64,000 bases of DNA, from assembly GCF_001941845.1 (NCBI RefSeq), contig NZ_CP018870.1, positions 930,001 through 994,000 of the forward strand, read 5' to 3'. Below, piece by piece: positions 1 through 8,195 of this stretch. This DNA comes from Streptomyces sp. TN58. Lineage in GTDB: Bacteria; Actinomycetota; Actinomycetes; Streptomycetales; Streptomycetaceae. The stretch's first letter is position 1. Each line of letters begins with the position of its first letter. Below the pieces are notes generated by a model that saw only the letters and a list, made by a program, of their open reading frames with translations, did not search any database and was not told the origin of the DNA. Made by a program: the position numbers and the translations under genes.

Positions 1-325
1 CCCTGCCGTAGCCCACCGCGAAGACCCCGGCACCGACGACGAGCATGGCGACGAGCAGGCTGAGGATGGTGAGCGGCACGTCGTAGTGGATCTCCGTCCC
101 GGTGACCTCGAAGCCGAGCATCGCGACGAAGTGCATGGTCCAGATGCCGGTTCCGATGGCGGAGGCCGCGGTGAGGAGCCAGTTGCGGCGGACGGCTCCG
201 GTCGCGGCGAGTGCGCGGACCGTGCAGCGCAGCCCGAGGGCGGCGCCGATCGATGCCATCACGTATGACAGCACGGGTGTCAGCCAGCCGTAGGCGGCGT
301 GGTCCAGATGTCCCAGGTGTCCCAT
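1..325 (-). CDS. MHYT-domain membrane protein (partial, runs off the window start)
   Basis: The reading frame begins at an ATG at 325 and is still open at base 1, so only the first 108 residues are present. It holds hydrophobic helices and the segment WTMHFVAML, which matches the repeated M-H-x-x signature of the MHYT integral-membrane sensor domain, thought to sense a diatomic gas through bound metal. A second unit probably starts at the end of the visible part. The family usually has six or seven helices, so more than half of the protein lies outside. Whether it carries a cytoplasmic output domain cannot be seen. Confidence 0.8.
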   Translation of the reverse strand, partial: MGHLGHLDHAAYGWLTPVLSYVMASIGAALGLRCTVRALAATGAVRRNWLLTAASAIGTGIWTMHFVAMLGFEVTGTEIHYDVPLTILSLLVAMLVVGAGVFAVGYGR

Positions 326-493
326 GGCCACCGGACGCTAGTCCGGGTGAGGGCGCGAACAGGGGGCGCATTTCGAAAGCAGCTGTAAGTGCTGGAATAT
401 GACAGAGCTACGTTCACCTTCGATCACCCCGCGCGCCACCTTGCGCACGGGCCGCGGGCACCCGGCGGCGCGGTGGTGGGGGATCATGGGCCC

Positions 494-1093
494 ATGAGCG
501 AAGACCACACCCACGTGCAGGAGTTCTTCGGGGCGCGGGCCGAAGGCTGGGACCGCAAGTTCCCGGAGGACGGGCCGGCCTTCGCCACCGCCGTGGCGGA
601 GTTCGGGCTGCGGCCCGGGGACCGGGTGCTCGACGCGGGCTGCGGCACCGGGCGGGCCCTGGCCTCACTGCGGGCCACGGTCGGACCCGCGGGCACCGTG
701 CTCGGCGTGGACCTCACACCGCAGATGCTGGCCGCCGCGCAGCGGGCCGGGCGCGCAGCCGAGGGCGCGCTGCTGCTCGCCGACGTGGCCCGGCTGCCGC
801 TGCGCGACGAGGCGCTGGACGCGGTGTTCGCCGCCGGGCTCATCGCCCACCTGCCCGATCCGGCGGCGAACCTGCGCGAACTGGCGCGGGTGGTCCGGCC
901 GGGCGGCCGGCTCGCGCTCTTCCACCCGATCGGGCGGGCCGCGCTCGCCGCGCGCCACGGCCGCGAGCTGACCCCGCAGGACCTGCGGGCCGAGCACAAC
1001 CTCGGCCCGCTCCTGTCCGCCTCCGGATGGGACATGACCTCGTACGCCGACGAGGACCACCGGTTCCTGGCGCTGGCCGCGCGCCGGTCCTGA
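494..1093 (+). CDS. Class I SAM-dependent methyltransferase
   Basis: A 199-residue Rossmann-fold methyltransferase. SAM motif I is VLDAGCGTGRAL near residue 45. It is followed by the acidic GVDLTPQML strand and the LPLRDEALDAVFAAG segment of the Methyltransf_11 group. The start is the ATG of MSEDHTHVQEFF; the frame is open further upstream but homology-like sequence begins here. The acceptor substrate cannot be deduced. It stands alone: the neighbour on the left is divergent, and the MpaB gene on the right converges across a short tandem repeat. Confidence 0.85.
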   Translation: MSEDHTHVQEFFGARAEGWDRKFPEDGPAFATAVAEFGLRPGDRVLDAGCGTGRALASLRATVGPAGTVLGVDLTPQMLAAAQRAGRAAEGALLLADVARLPLRDEALDAVFAAGLIAHLPDPAANLRELARVVRPGGRLALFHPIGRAALAARHGRELTPQDLRAEHNLGPLLSASGWDMTSYADEDHRFLALAARRS

Positions 1094-1118
1094 CCCCGGT
1101 ACGCGCTCCCGGTCCGCC

Positions 1119-1184
1119 GGGCCGCGTTCCCGATCCGTGCTCCCGGGCCGCGTTCCCGATCCGTGCTCCCGGGCCGCGTTCCCG
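1119..1184. repeat. 26-bp tandem repeat, about 2.5 copies
   Basis: Two identical 26-bp units occupy 1119-1144 and 1145-1170, followed by a 14-bp partial third copy at 1171-1184. The unit starts GGGCCGCG and ends CGTGCTCCC. A diverged half-unit may precede the first copy. It fills the gap between two convergent genes, so it may be slippage-generated or help termination, but no clean hairpin was seen. Confidence 0.85.
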
Positions 1185-1198
1185 GTGCCGTGGCCGGA

Positions 1199-2113
1199 TC
1201 AGGCCGGAGGCTGGGCCTCGGCCCCGGCGGGCCGGCGCGGATGCGGTACGGGGCAGCCGCCCCCGCCGGGCACGGGGAAGGTGCCGAGCTCGCCCACGTC
1301 GTAACCGTCGGGATAGCCCTTGATCTCCGGGTTCTGGCGGGCGTAGTGCGGGGCCCGGCGCGGGGGCAGCAGACGGACCGCGCGGCCCCGCAGGCGCAAG
1401 GCGCCCTGCACCAGCTTCCGGAAGCCGGCGTTCGGGGCCTCGTACCGGAAGGCGGCGATCAGTGAGTCGTCGAGGAGGGCGAGGCCTCCGCGGCGCACGG
1501 CGGGTGCGAGCGGTGCCGGGTACCAGGAGGCCATCAGGTCGAGGGTGGAGTCGGCGACCTTGCGGGCGCCCTCGTCCCAGCCGAAGTGGGCCGCCTCGTA
1601 GGCGTCGAGGGTGGCTTCGAACTCCTCGTAGGAGCCCGGGATGTCCGTGATGCCCAGGTGTCGGCCGAGAGCGGTGTAGTAGTTGGCGCTCGCCCGGCGT
1701 TCGTGGTGGGTCATGGGGCGCCAGCCGTAGGCGTCCAGCCAGCGGGACGGAATCACCACGAACGTGCACAGGACGTAGCGCATGTCGTCGTTGGAGATGT
1801 CGTAACTGCGGTGCATCTGGTTGACGCGGCGGATCGCCGTGCGCGCGGTGTCGCTGTCGAAGCCGTGCTCGACGACCGCGTCGAGGAGCAGCGCGGTGTC
1901 GTCGTAGCGCTTCTGCGTGCGCTCGGTGAACTCGGCGGTCTCGGCCAGCAGGCCGCCGATGCTGGGGACGGCGTACGTCCGGAACAGCGCGAGCTCCAGG
2001 GCGCGGGCGAAGTCCCAGGGGAACTCGCAGGTGGCGGTGAGCCGGTAGATGGCGAGGAAGTCCTGGTCGGGATCGAGCCGGAGGATCTCCTTAAGCCGGT
2101 CGTAACGCTGCAC
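1199..2113 (-). CDS. Oxygenase MpaB family protein (DUF2236)
   Basis: A 304-residue protein of the MpaB / rubber-oxygenase (DUF2236) family of putative heme oxygenases. Visible family features are the HRSYDISNDDMRYVLCTF segment, the following RWLDAYGWRPMTHHE stretch with conserved His residues, and a C-terminal HYARQNPEIKGYPDGYD region. The start is taken as a GTG at 2113 because AAAGGGA sits six bases upstream. An in-frame ATG at 2143 would add ten residues with no comparable ribosome site. Family members oxidise hydrophobic substrates, but this one's substrate is unknown. The C-terminus is Pro/Gly rich and poorly conserved in appearance. Confidence 0.8.
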   Translation of the reverse strand: MQRYDRLKEILRLDPDQDFLAIYRLTATCEFPWDFARALELALFRTYAVPSIGGLLAETAEFTERTQKRYDDTALLLDAVVEHGFDSDTARTAIRRVNQMHRSYDISNDDMRYVLCTFVVIPSRWLDAYGWRPMTHHERRASANYYTALGRHLGITDIPGSYEEFEATLDAYEAAHFGWDEGARKVADSTLDLMASWYPAPLAPAVRRGGLALLDDSLIAAFRYEAPNAGFRKLVQGALRLRGRAVRLLPPRRAPHYARQNPEIKGYPDGYDVGELGTFPVPGGGGCPVPHPRRPAGAEAQPPA

Positions 2114-2247
2114 CGGGTGTCCCTTTCTGTGGCGGGTCCCCAACTCTACGTGCAGGTGGCAGCCTTGGAAATCGTGGCCCGCAGGCTCTCGACGCGCGGG
2201 TTACCCACTGGTTAAGGTGCGCCGACGAGAGAGCAGCGGGAGGCCAG

Positions 2248-3027
2248 GTGTCCGACGACGAGGGTGGCGGCTCGCTGTACGTGCTGACCGCCGTACTCCT
2301 GACCCCCGCGCAGTTCCCCGGTTTCCTGGGGGACGACTTCCCCGAGGCGTGCGCCCTGCTGGGTGTGGCGCCCAACAAGGAGGGGTACGGCCTGGTGCTC
2401 GGCCAGGACGAGGAGGGCGCCCGCTGGACGGTCGTCGTCGACGACGTCTCGCTCGTGGCCGCCGCCATCGCCTCGTGGGACTGCGGCATGGAGTACGACC
2501 TGTCGCCCGACGAGCGGAGCATCGTGGTCTCGCTGGCGGGCTGGCCGGTGGACCTTTCCGTGGCCGCGTCGGGGATCCCGGAGCCGCACGATCCGGAGCA
2601 GGGCGCGGACGGTACGGGGCGGGTGCCGCTCGCGCCGCCCTCGGCGGAGGCCTGGGGTCCGGTGCAGCGGAGGCTGGGCGCGGACCAGATCGCGCGGGAG
2701 TGGGCCGACTGGCGCGAACGCGTGGCGGCGGACGGCGGCGCCGCGGCCGCGGCGCATCCCGGACTCGCGCGTGCGCTGGAGGAGGCGCTGGAGTACACGC
2801 GGACCGCGCCGCCGCCCGGCCGGGTGCGGTCCTCCTTCGCCGGCGAGGGGGCCCGGACCCTGCGCGTGGACGGCCCCGGCTGGTCCCTGGTCGCCCGTAC
2901 CGGGGAGGCGGCCTTCGTCCTGCTGGACGAGGAGCCGGGCGAGGTGCTCACCGTTCCCCGGGATGGGGATCCCGGCCTGCCGGACCTGCTGGCGGCGCTC
3001 GACCGCGTCGCGGTCCGCCCGGCGTGA
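2248..3027 (+). CDS. Conserved hypothetical protein
   Basis: A 259-residue soluble, acidic protein starting with GTG (MSDDEGGGSLYVL). No family was recognised. There is no signal peptide or membrane helix. The N-terminal half has hydrophobic alternation like a mixed alpha/beta domain (SLYVLTAVLLTPAQFPGF). A linker rich in Ala/Gly/Pro separates it from a C-terminal domain ending in a helical LLAALDRVAV stretch. It lies 110 bp upstream of the TsaA-type gene on the same strand and may share its transcript. Confidence 0.65.
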   Translation: MSDDEGGGSLYVLTAVLLTPAQFPGFLGDDFPEACALLGVAPNKEGYGLVLGQDEEGARWTVVVDDVSLVAAAIASWDCGMEYDLSPDERSIVVSLAGWPVDLSVAASGIPEPHDPEQGADGTGRVPLAPPSAEAWGPVQRRLGADQIAREWADWRERVAADGGAAAAAHPGLARALEEALEYTRTAPPPGRVRSSFAGEGARTLRVDGPGWSLVARTGEAAFVLLDEEPGEVLTVPRDGDPGLPDLLAALDRVAVRPA

Positions 3028-3137
3028 CCGGCGCCCTGCCGGGCGTGGCGGGCAGGAGCGGCGACATGGGGACGGACCGGGCGCACCGGGACGGCGTCCG
3101 CACGAGCGGCAGTCCACGAGAGACCGAGGGGGACGTT

Positions 3138-3596
3138 GTGGTGGAGTCGGAGCCGGTGGGTGTGGTCGTGGGCGGCCGCGCGGACATCGTGGACGACGGC
3201 TGGGGGCGGGAGACCGCGGTGATCCGTCTGGACGGCGAGCGGTTCGGCCCGCAGGCCCTCTACGGGCTGGAGGACTTCTCACACGTCGAGGTCGTCTACC
3301 ACTTCGACCGGGTCCCGGCGGAGAGGATCGAGACCGGCGCCCGGCACCCGCGGAACAACACGGACTGGCCGCTGGTCGGCATCTTCGCGCAGCGCGGCAA
3401 GAACCGGCCCAACCGGCTGGGCGTCTCCCGGTGCCGGGTGGTCGGGGTGGACGGCCTGGACGTCCATGTCGAGGGCCTCGACGCCGTCGACGGCACACCG
3501 GTCCTCGACCTGAAGCCCTACATGGTCGAATTCGGGCCACGCGGGGAAGTGAAGCAGCCGGAGTGGGCGACAATCCTGATGGATGGCTACTACTGA
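3138..3596 (+). CDS. TsaA-like (TrmO family) SAM-dependent methyltransferase
   Basis: A 152-residue protein spanning essentially one TsaA/TrmO beta-barrel domain. TrmO N6-methylates threonylcarbamoyl-adenosine at tRNA position 37. Diagnostic segments are GLEDFSHVEVVYHFDR, then RHPRNNTDWPLVGIFAQR and NRPNRLGVSRC, the SAM-binding core. It is shorter than E. coli TrmO (about 235 residues) and lacks the C-terminal extension, as many actinobacterial members do, so tRNA activity is inferred. The start is one of two consecutive GTG codons at 3138/3141, behind a GAGGGGGA ribosome site. Confidence 0.8.
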   Translation: MVESEPVGVVVGGRADIVDDGWGRETAVIRLDGERFGPQALYGLEDFSHVEVVYHFDRVPAERIETGARHPRNNTDWPLVGIFAQRGKNRPNRLGVSRCRVVGVDGLDVHVEGLDAVDGTPVLDLKPYMVEFGPRGEVKQPEWATILMDGYY

Positions 3597-3613
3597 TCGC
3601 TCGAATGGCCAAA

Positions 3614-3694
3614 AACAGCTGTTACCATCGGTAGTTTAACGAGTCAACTAAAGGGATCCGGCCACGGCGGCTGGAAATCGCTCTGGATCCCTTT
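3614..3694 (+). promoter_or_regulatory. Palindrome-rich leader upstream of the polyprenyl synthase gene
   Basis: Several symmetric elements lie in a locally AT-rich stretch. A perfect 10-bp palindrome AACAGCTGTT is at 3614-3623. TACC-ATC-GGTA is at 3623-3633. A perfect inverted repeat has arms AAAGGGATCC (3650-3659) and GGATCCCTTT (3685-3694) around a 25-bp loop. Together they look like a promoter with an operator and possibly a 5' UTR hairpin for the gene starting at 3779. They could alternatively terminate the upstream gene, which stops at 3596. No transcription factor can be named. Confidence 0.45.
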
Positions 3695-3778
3695 CCTCCG
3701 GAATGATCGAATCGGCCAGTCACGCGGCTCGAAGGGTGCGCACCTCACCCCACGCTCATTCCACGATGGAGGCCACTC

Positions 3779-4786
3779 TTGAATTCCATGTCGTACCTGG
3801 ACCTGCACCGAAAGGTCGCTCAGGACATCGATGCGGAGATCGAAACCGCTCTGGACCGGCTCGGCCCGGTCGCGGCGACCACCAGGAACTCCGTGGCCAA
3901 GCTCTTGGAGCAGCGCAAACTGAGACATCCCCTGTCGGTTCTGCCGTTGCTCACGCACGCGATAGAGACGGGCAATCCCGGACCGGCCGTGCCGCTGTCG
4001 GCGGTGCACCTGCTGTGGTGGACCTCGGCCTGCTACCTCGACGACCTGGCCGACGCCGACGGCGCCTCGATCTCCGGTGAGCTCACCGAGGACGAAGCGC
4101 TGCTCGCCTCCGTCGTCACCGGAAACGCGCTGCCCATTCAGATCATCCTGGCGCAGGATCTCCCGGGGTCGGCGCACGGCGCCCTCATAACCGAGATCCT
4201 GAACGGCTGGATCATCGGCGTCGACGGCCAGATAGACGACATGCGCGGTGATGTCCGCAGCGCCTCCCGGAAATCGGTGGTGGAGACCTACCGCGGGAAA
4301 TCCGGCGCCCCCTTCGGCATGATCACCGCGATGGCCGCCATATTCTCGGGCACCACGGACGCAAAGGTCGAACTGTGGCGTGAATTCGGCTACGTCTTCG
4401 GAATCCTGTGGCAGATCTTCAACGATCAGGAGGACATCCTTTCCGGCCGCGACGAGGACCTGCTCAACGGCACGGTGACCTATCTGCTCGCCTCCGTCCT
4501 GGAGGACGCCTCACCCCTGTCACGGGAGCACATCCTGGGCCTGTGCGCCGCCGCCGGCCGGTCGCACCAGGCCAGGACGGAACTCGCGGCCATCCTGCGC
4601 GCGCCCGACGCCCTCGACCGCTACCGGGCGGAGATCGGCGCCTTCCGCGCCGAGGCCTACCGGATCCTCGACGAACTGGGCGGCGACGAGGCCTACCAGC
4701 CGGTGCTCCGCAACCTCGTGGACCACGCGTCCCAGATGCTGCTCGAAGCCGAGCTCCCTCCGGTCGTCGTGAGCGGCGCGGCCTGA
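3779..4786 (+). CDS. Polyprenyl diphosphate synthase family protein (trans-isoprenyl transferase)
   Basis: A 335-residue all-helical isoprenyl diphosphate synthase. The first Asp-rich motif is DDLAD in CYLDDLADADG. The KS/T-like motif is YRGKSGAPFG. The second Asp-rich motif is NDQED in IFNDQEDILSGRDED. These bind the Mg-diphosphates of the allylic primer and IPP. The start is TTG at 3779, because GGAGG at 3767-3771 is spaced correctly for it and too far from the ATG at 3788. Product chain length (C15, C20 or longer) cannot be read from sequence. No terpene cyclase or carotenoid gene is adjacent, so its pathway partner is elsewhere. Confidence 0.85.
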   Translation: MNSMSYLDLHRKVAQDIDAEIETALDRLGPVAATTRNSVAKLLEQRKLRHPLSVLPLLTHAIETGNPGPAVPLSAVHLLWWTSACYLDDLADADGASISGELTEDEALLASVVTGNALPIQIILAQDLPGSAHGALITEILNGWIIGVDGQIDDMRGDVRSASRKSVVETYRGKSGAPFGMITAMAAIFSGTTDAKVELWREFGYVFGILWQIFNDQEDILSGRDEDLLNGTVTYLLASVLEDASPLSREHILGLCAAAGRSHQARTELAAILRAPDALDRYRAEIGAFRAEAYRILDELGGDEAYQPVLRNLVDHASQMLLEAELPPVVVSGAA

Positions 4787-4835
4787 TCCGGCCGCGCCAC
4801 CGAGGCGCGCACCGGCACTCTGAGCACCCGGCGCC

Positions 4836-4868
4836 GCCGGGCTCCCGCGTCGTCTGCCGGAGCCCGGC
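4836..4868. terminator. Putative bidirectional terminator hairpin
   Basis: A perfect 10-bp inverted repeat, GCCGGGCTCC at 4836-4845 and GGAGCCCGGC at 4859-4868, with a 13-base loop. It lies between the convergent polyprenyl synthase gene and the small membrane protein gene. There is no U-tract, which is normal for Streptomyces terminators. Confidence 0.5.
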
Positions 4869-4913
4869 CCGTCCGAGGCGGGCCTCACCCCGCGCCGCGC
4901 ACCGCCGCCGCGG

Positions 4914-5096
4914 TCACCGTCCTATCTGCTTCCTGGACACGCCCCGCAGCCGCCGCCGCTGGGAGGAATCCAGCAGGAGGTAGGCCGCGGTCGGCACCCC
5001 GATGAGGACCAGCAGGCCCGCCCAGAAGCCCACCGCCCAGAACAACACGATGGCTGCCACGACTCCGGCAACCGCGACCTTTCCGCTGCTGGACAT
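4914..5096 (-). CDS. Small membrane protein
   Basis: A 60-residue protein with an ATG preceded by a near-ideal AAGGAGGTG ribosome site nine bases upstream. It has two closely spaced hydrophobic segments (VAVAGVVAAIVLFWAVGFW and GLLVLIGVPTAAYLLL) and a strongly basic C-terminal tail (SQRRRLRGVSRKQIGR), predicting a hairpin with both ends in the cytoplasm. An ATG at 5126 would add ten residues but lacks the ribosome site. No function was recognised. It is transcribed toward the polyprenyl synthase gene. Confidence 0.65.
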   Translation of the reverse strand: MSSSGKVAVAGVVAAIVLFWAVGFWAGLLVLIGVPTAAYLLLDSSQRRRLRGVSRKQIGR

Positions 5097-5243
5097 CTGC
5101 GGACACCTCCTTGTGCCGTCTGCCATTACCCCCTCAACGCGCCGTCACGGCCGCGGGTTCCCGGCAATTCGCGCGGAGGCCGGAGCGAGGAGGGTTGGGG
5201 TACGCTCGGCCACCCCCTACCGGTAGTCAAACTTGAGGAAGGC

Positions 5244-8195
5244 GTGCTCGCCGAGATCTCCACCCTCATCCGCTGCTCCGCCGTCTTCCTTCCCGGCGAT
5301 CCCGCCCGCAGTGGCCGGATCGCGCTCTGGCAGGCGGACGGGACGCCGCCGGCCGCCCCTGCCTCGGACGGGCGCGCGGCCGCCTTCGAAGAGCTGACCG
5401 TCGTCACCGCGGAACTGCGGCGGACAACCGTGCGCGCCCTCGTCCTGGGCCTGGACCAGGCGCTTCCGCTGCTCACCCGCGCCCGCGCCGCGGCCTCTGC
5501 CTCGGCCGAAGCCCTCGCCGCCGCAGGCACCTCCGCCGACATCACCGACCCCGCGGAGGTCGCCACCGCCGGCACCGTCTTCTGGGGCGCGGCCGCGCTG
5601 CTGGCCCTGCGGTTCGCCGCTCAGGGGAAGCTGCTGCCCGGCCTGAGCCCCGCCGGCCACGACGCCTGGCGGATCGGGCCGCTGGATGCGGCCGACCTCG
5701 ACCAGGTGCGCGCCCTGGCCGCCGCCATGCCGCCCGGCGCCCGCTGCGTACCGCCGGATCCGCAGGAGCCGCTTCTGCTGCCGGCCGCCGAGCCGCTGCT
5801 GCACGCCTTCCTCGACGCCGTCGCCGACACCCTGCCGCGCTCCCCCGCCGCACCCGCGGCCGCCGGTGGGCCCGCCTTCGCCGCCCGCCCGCCCGAGCGC
5901 CGTCCCCGCCTGCGCGACTGGGCCGCCGAGGTGGCCGCCGGCCACGACGCCGGAGTGCGCCTCTCCCTCCGGATCGAGCTCACCGGCGAACCGGGCCGGG
6001 TGCCCGGAGATCCTGACGCGGCCGAAGTCCCCACGGCCGGCGGGAGCTTCCGGGCCGTCCTGCAGATGCACAGCCCGGCCGACGCGGCGCTGGTCGCCGA
6101 CGCCGCCGACGTCTGGGCCGGTTCCGGAGCCGCCGCGGCCGCCTTCCCTCCCGGCGCACGGCTGGACGCCCTGCGCGCCCTGCGCCGGGCCGCCCGGCTG
6201 TGGCCCCCGCTCGCCCCGCTGCTGGGCGCGGCCGTCCCGGACGCCGTCGAACTCGCCGACGAGGAGGTCACCGAGCTGCTCGGCACGGCCGCCACCGCCC
6301 TCGCCGCCGACGGGATGCAGGTGCACTGGCCGCGCGGGCTCGTCCGCGGGCTGACCGCCCGCGCCGTGGTCGGCTCCGGCGACACCGCCGGGAGTGCCCT
6401 GTCCGGCGGGCTTCTCTCACCCGGCGCTCTGCTCTCCTTCAGCTGGCGGCACGCCCTCGGCGGTCCCGGCGATCCGACCGACCTGACGGAGCTGACCGAC
6501 GCCGAGCTGGACCGCCTCGCCGAGGCGAACCGCCCCCTGGTGCGGCTGCGCGACCAGTGGGTGCTCATCGACCCCGCCGAGGCCCGCCGCGCCCGCGCAC
6601 TCCAGGACCGTACCGTCGCCGCCCCGGACGCGCTGGCCGCCGTACTCACCGGGTCCGCGGAGATCGACGGCCAACGGGTCGGCGTGCAGGCCGCCGGTGC
6701 GCTGGAACGCCTGCGGGTACGGCTCACCGGCGACCCGGAGCAGGCCGACGAGGTCGACGTCCCGCCCGGACTGTCGGCCACCCTGCGCGAGTACCAGCTG
6801 CACGGGCTGCGCTGGCTGGCCCGGATGACCTCCCTCGGTCTCGGCGCCTGCCTCGCCGACGACATGGGGCTGGGCAAGACCGTCACCCTCATCGCGCTCC
6901 ACCTGCACCGCAACGAGAAGGGTGCGGCCACCGCCGGCCCCACCCTGGTGGTGTGCCCGGCCTCCCTGCTGGGCAACTGGGAGCGGGAGATCGGGAAGTT
7001 CGCGCCCGGCACGCCCGTACGCCGCTTCCACGGGCCCGCCCGCAGCCTGGCCGGACTCACGCCCGGCGCCCGGGAGTTCGTGCTCACCACGTACGGCACG
7101 ATGCGTCTGGACGCCGCGGCCCTCGCCGGCACCGACTGGGGCATGGTCGTCGCCGACGAGGCGCAGCACGTCAAGAACCCGCGCTCCTCCACCGCCAAGG
7201 CCCTGCGGACCGTTCCGGCGCGGGCCCGCGTGGCCCTGACCGGTACCCCCGTGGAGAACGACCTCTCCGAGCTGTGGGCCGTCCTCGACTGGACCACGCG
7301 GGGACTCCTCGGCCGCCTCGCGACCTTCCGCGCCCGCTACGCCGAACCGGTCGAGAGCGGCCGCGACCCGCAGGCGGCGGCCCGGCTGTCCGCGCTCGTA
7401 CGGCCGTTCCTGCTGCGGCGCCGGAAGTCGGACCCGGGGATCGCGCCCGAGCTGCCGCCGAAGACCGAGACCGACCACCCGGTGTCCCTCACCCGCGAAC
7501 AGACGGCGCTCTACGAGGCCGTCGTACGCGAAACCCTCGCGGCGATCTCGCAGGCCGGCGGGATGGAGCGGCGCGGACTCGTGGTCAAGCTGCTGACCTC
7601 GCTCAAGCAGATCTGCAACCACCCGGCCCAGCACCTGGGGGACGGCGGCGCGACCGGCGGTTCGCGTTCGGGCAAGCTGGAGCTCCTCGACGAGCTGCTG
7701 GACACCATCGTCGCCGAGGGCGGTTCGGTGCTGGTGTTCACGCAGTACGTGACGATGGCCCGGCTCATCGAGCGGCACCTGTCCGCCCGGGGCATCGCGA
7801 CACAACTCCTGCACGGCGGCACGCCGGTGCCGCGCCGCGAAGAGCTCGTGGACCGCTTCCAGGCCGGCGAGGTCCCCGTCTTCCTGCTCTCCCTCAAAGC
7901 CGCCGGCACCGGCCTGAACCTCACCCGCGCCGGCCATGTCGTCCACTTCGACCGCTGGTGGAACCCGGCCGTCGAGGAGCAGGCCACCGACCGCGCCTAC
8001 CGGATCGGCCAGACCCAGCCCGTCCAGGTCCACCGGATCATCGCCGAAGGCACCGTCGAGGACCGCATCGCGCGCCTCCTGGAACGCAAACGGGCCCTGG
8101 CCGACGCCGTACTCGCGGGCGGCGAGGGCGCGCTGACCGAACTGACCGACGCCGAGCTGGTGGTACTGCGCCCGGCCGCGGGGAGCGCACCATGA
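5244..8195 (+). CDS. SNF2-family DEAD/DEAH-box helicase
   Basis: A 983-residue Swi2/Snf2 ATPase. The first roughly 500 residues are an Ala-rich region resembling the SNF2-associated domain (DUF3670) of actinobacterial members. The SNF2_N motor follows: DDMGLGKT (Walker A, about residue 544), DEAQHVKN (motif II, about 638) and LTGTPVEN (motif III). The Helicase_C lobe has FTQYVTMARL near 832 and the arginine-finger segment TDRAYRIGQ near 917. It is expected to translocate on duplex DNA and remodel protein-DNA complexes. The GTG start follows GAGGAA. It shares a 4-bp ATGA overlap with the SWIM protein gene, implying coupled translation. Confidence 0.9.
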   Translation: MLAEISTLIRCSAVFLPGDPARSGRIALWQADGTPPAAPASDGRAAAFEELTVVTAELRRTTVRALVLGLDQALPLLTRARAAASASAEALAAAGTSADITDPAEVATAGTVFWGAAALLALRFAAQGKLLPGLSPAGHDAWRIGPLDAADLDQVRALAAAMPPGARCVPPDPQEPLLLPAAEPLLHAFLDAVADTLPRSPAAPAAAGGPAFAARPPERRPRLRDWAAEVAAGHDAGVRLSLRIELTGEPGRVPGDPDAAEVPTAGGSFRAVLQMHSPADAALVADAADVWAGSGAAAAAFPPGARLDALRALRRAARLWPPLAPLLGAAVPDAVELADEEVTELLGTAATALAADGMQVHWPRGLVRGLTARAVVGSGDTAGSALSGGLLSPGALLSFSWRHALGGPGDPTDLTELTDAELDRLAEANRPLVRLRDQWVLIDPAEARRARALQDRTVAAPDALAAVLTGSAEIDGQRVGVQAAGALERLRVRLTGDPEQADEVDVPPGLSATLREYQLHGLRWLARMTSLGLGACLADDMGLGKTVTLIALHLHRNEKGAATAGPTLVVCPASLLGNWEREIGKFAPGTPVRRFHGPARSLAGLTPGAREFVLTTYGTMRLDAAALAGTDWGMVVADEAQHVKNPRSSTAKALRTVPARARVALTGTPVENDLSELWAVLDWTTRGLLGRLATFRARYAEPVESGRDPQAAARLSALVRPFLLRRRKSDPGIAPELPPKTETDHPVSLTREQTALYEAVVRETLAAISQAGGMERRGLVVKLLTSLKQICNHPAQHLGDGGATGGSRSGKLELLDELLDTIVAEGGSVLVFTQYVTMARLIERHLSARGIATQLLHGGTPVPRREELVDRFQAGEVPVFLLSLKAAGTGLNLTRAGHVVHFDRWWNPAVEEQATDRAYRIGQTQPVQVHRIIAEGTVEDRIARLLERKRALADAVLAGGEGALTELTDAELVVLRPAAGSAP

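Noticed and set aside
3779..4786. Terpene biosynthetic gene cluster
   Set aside because: Only the prenyl synthase is present; no cyclase, P450 or phytoene synthase within several kilobases.
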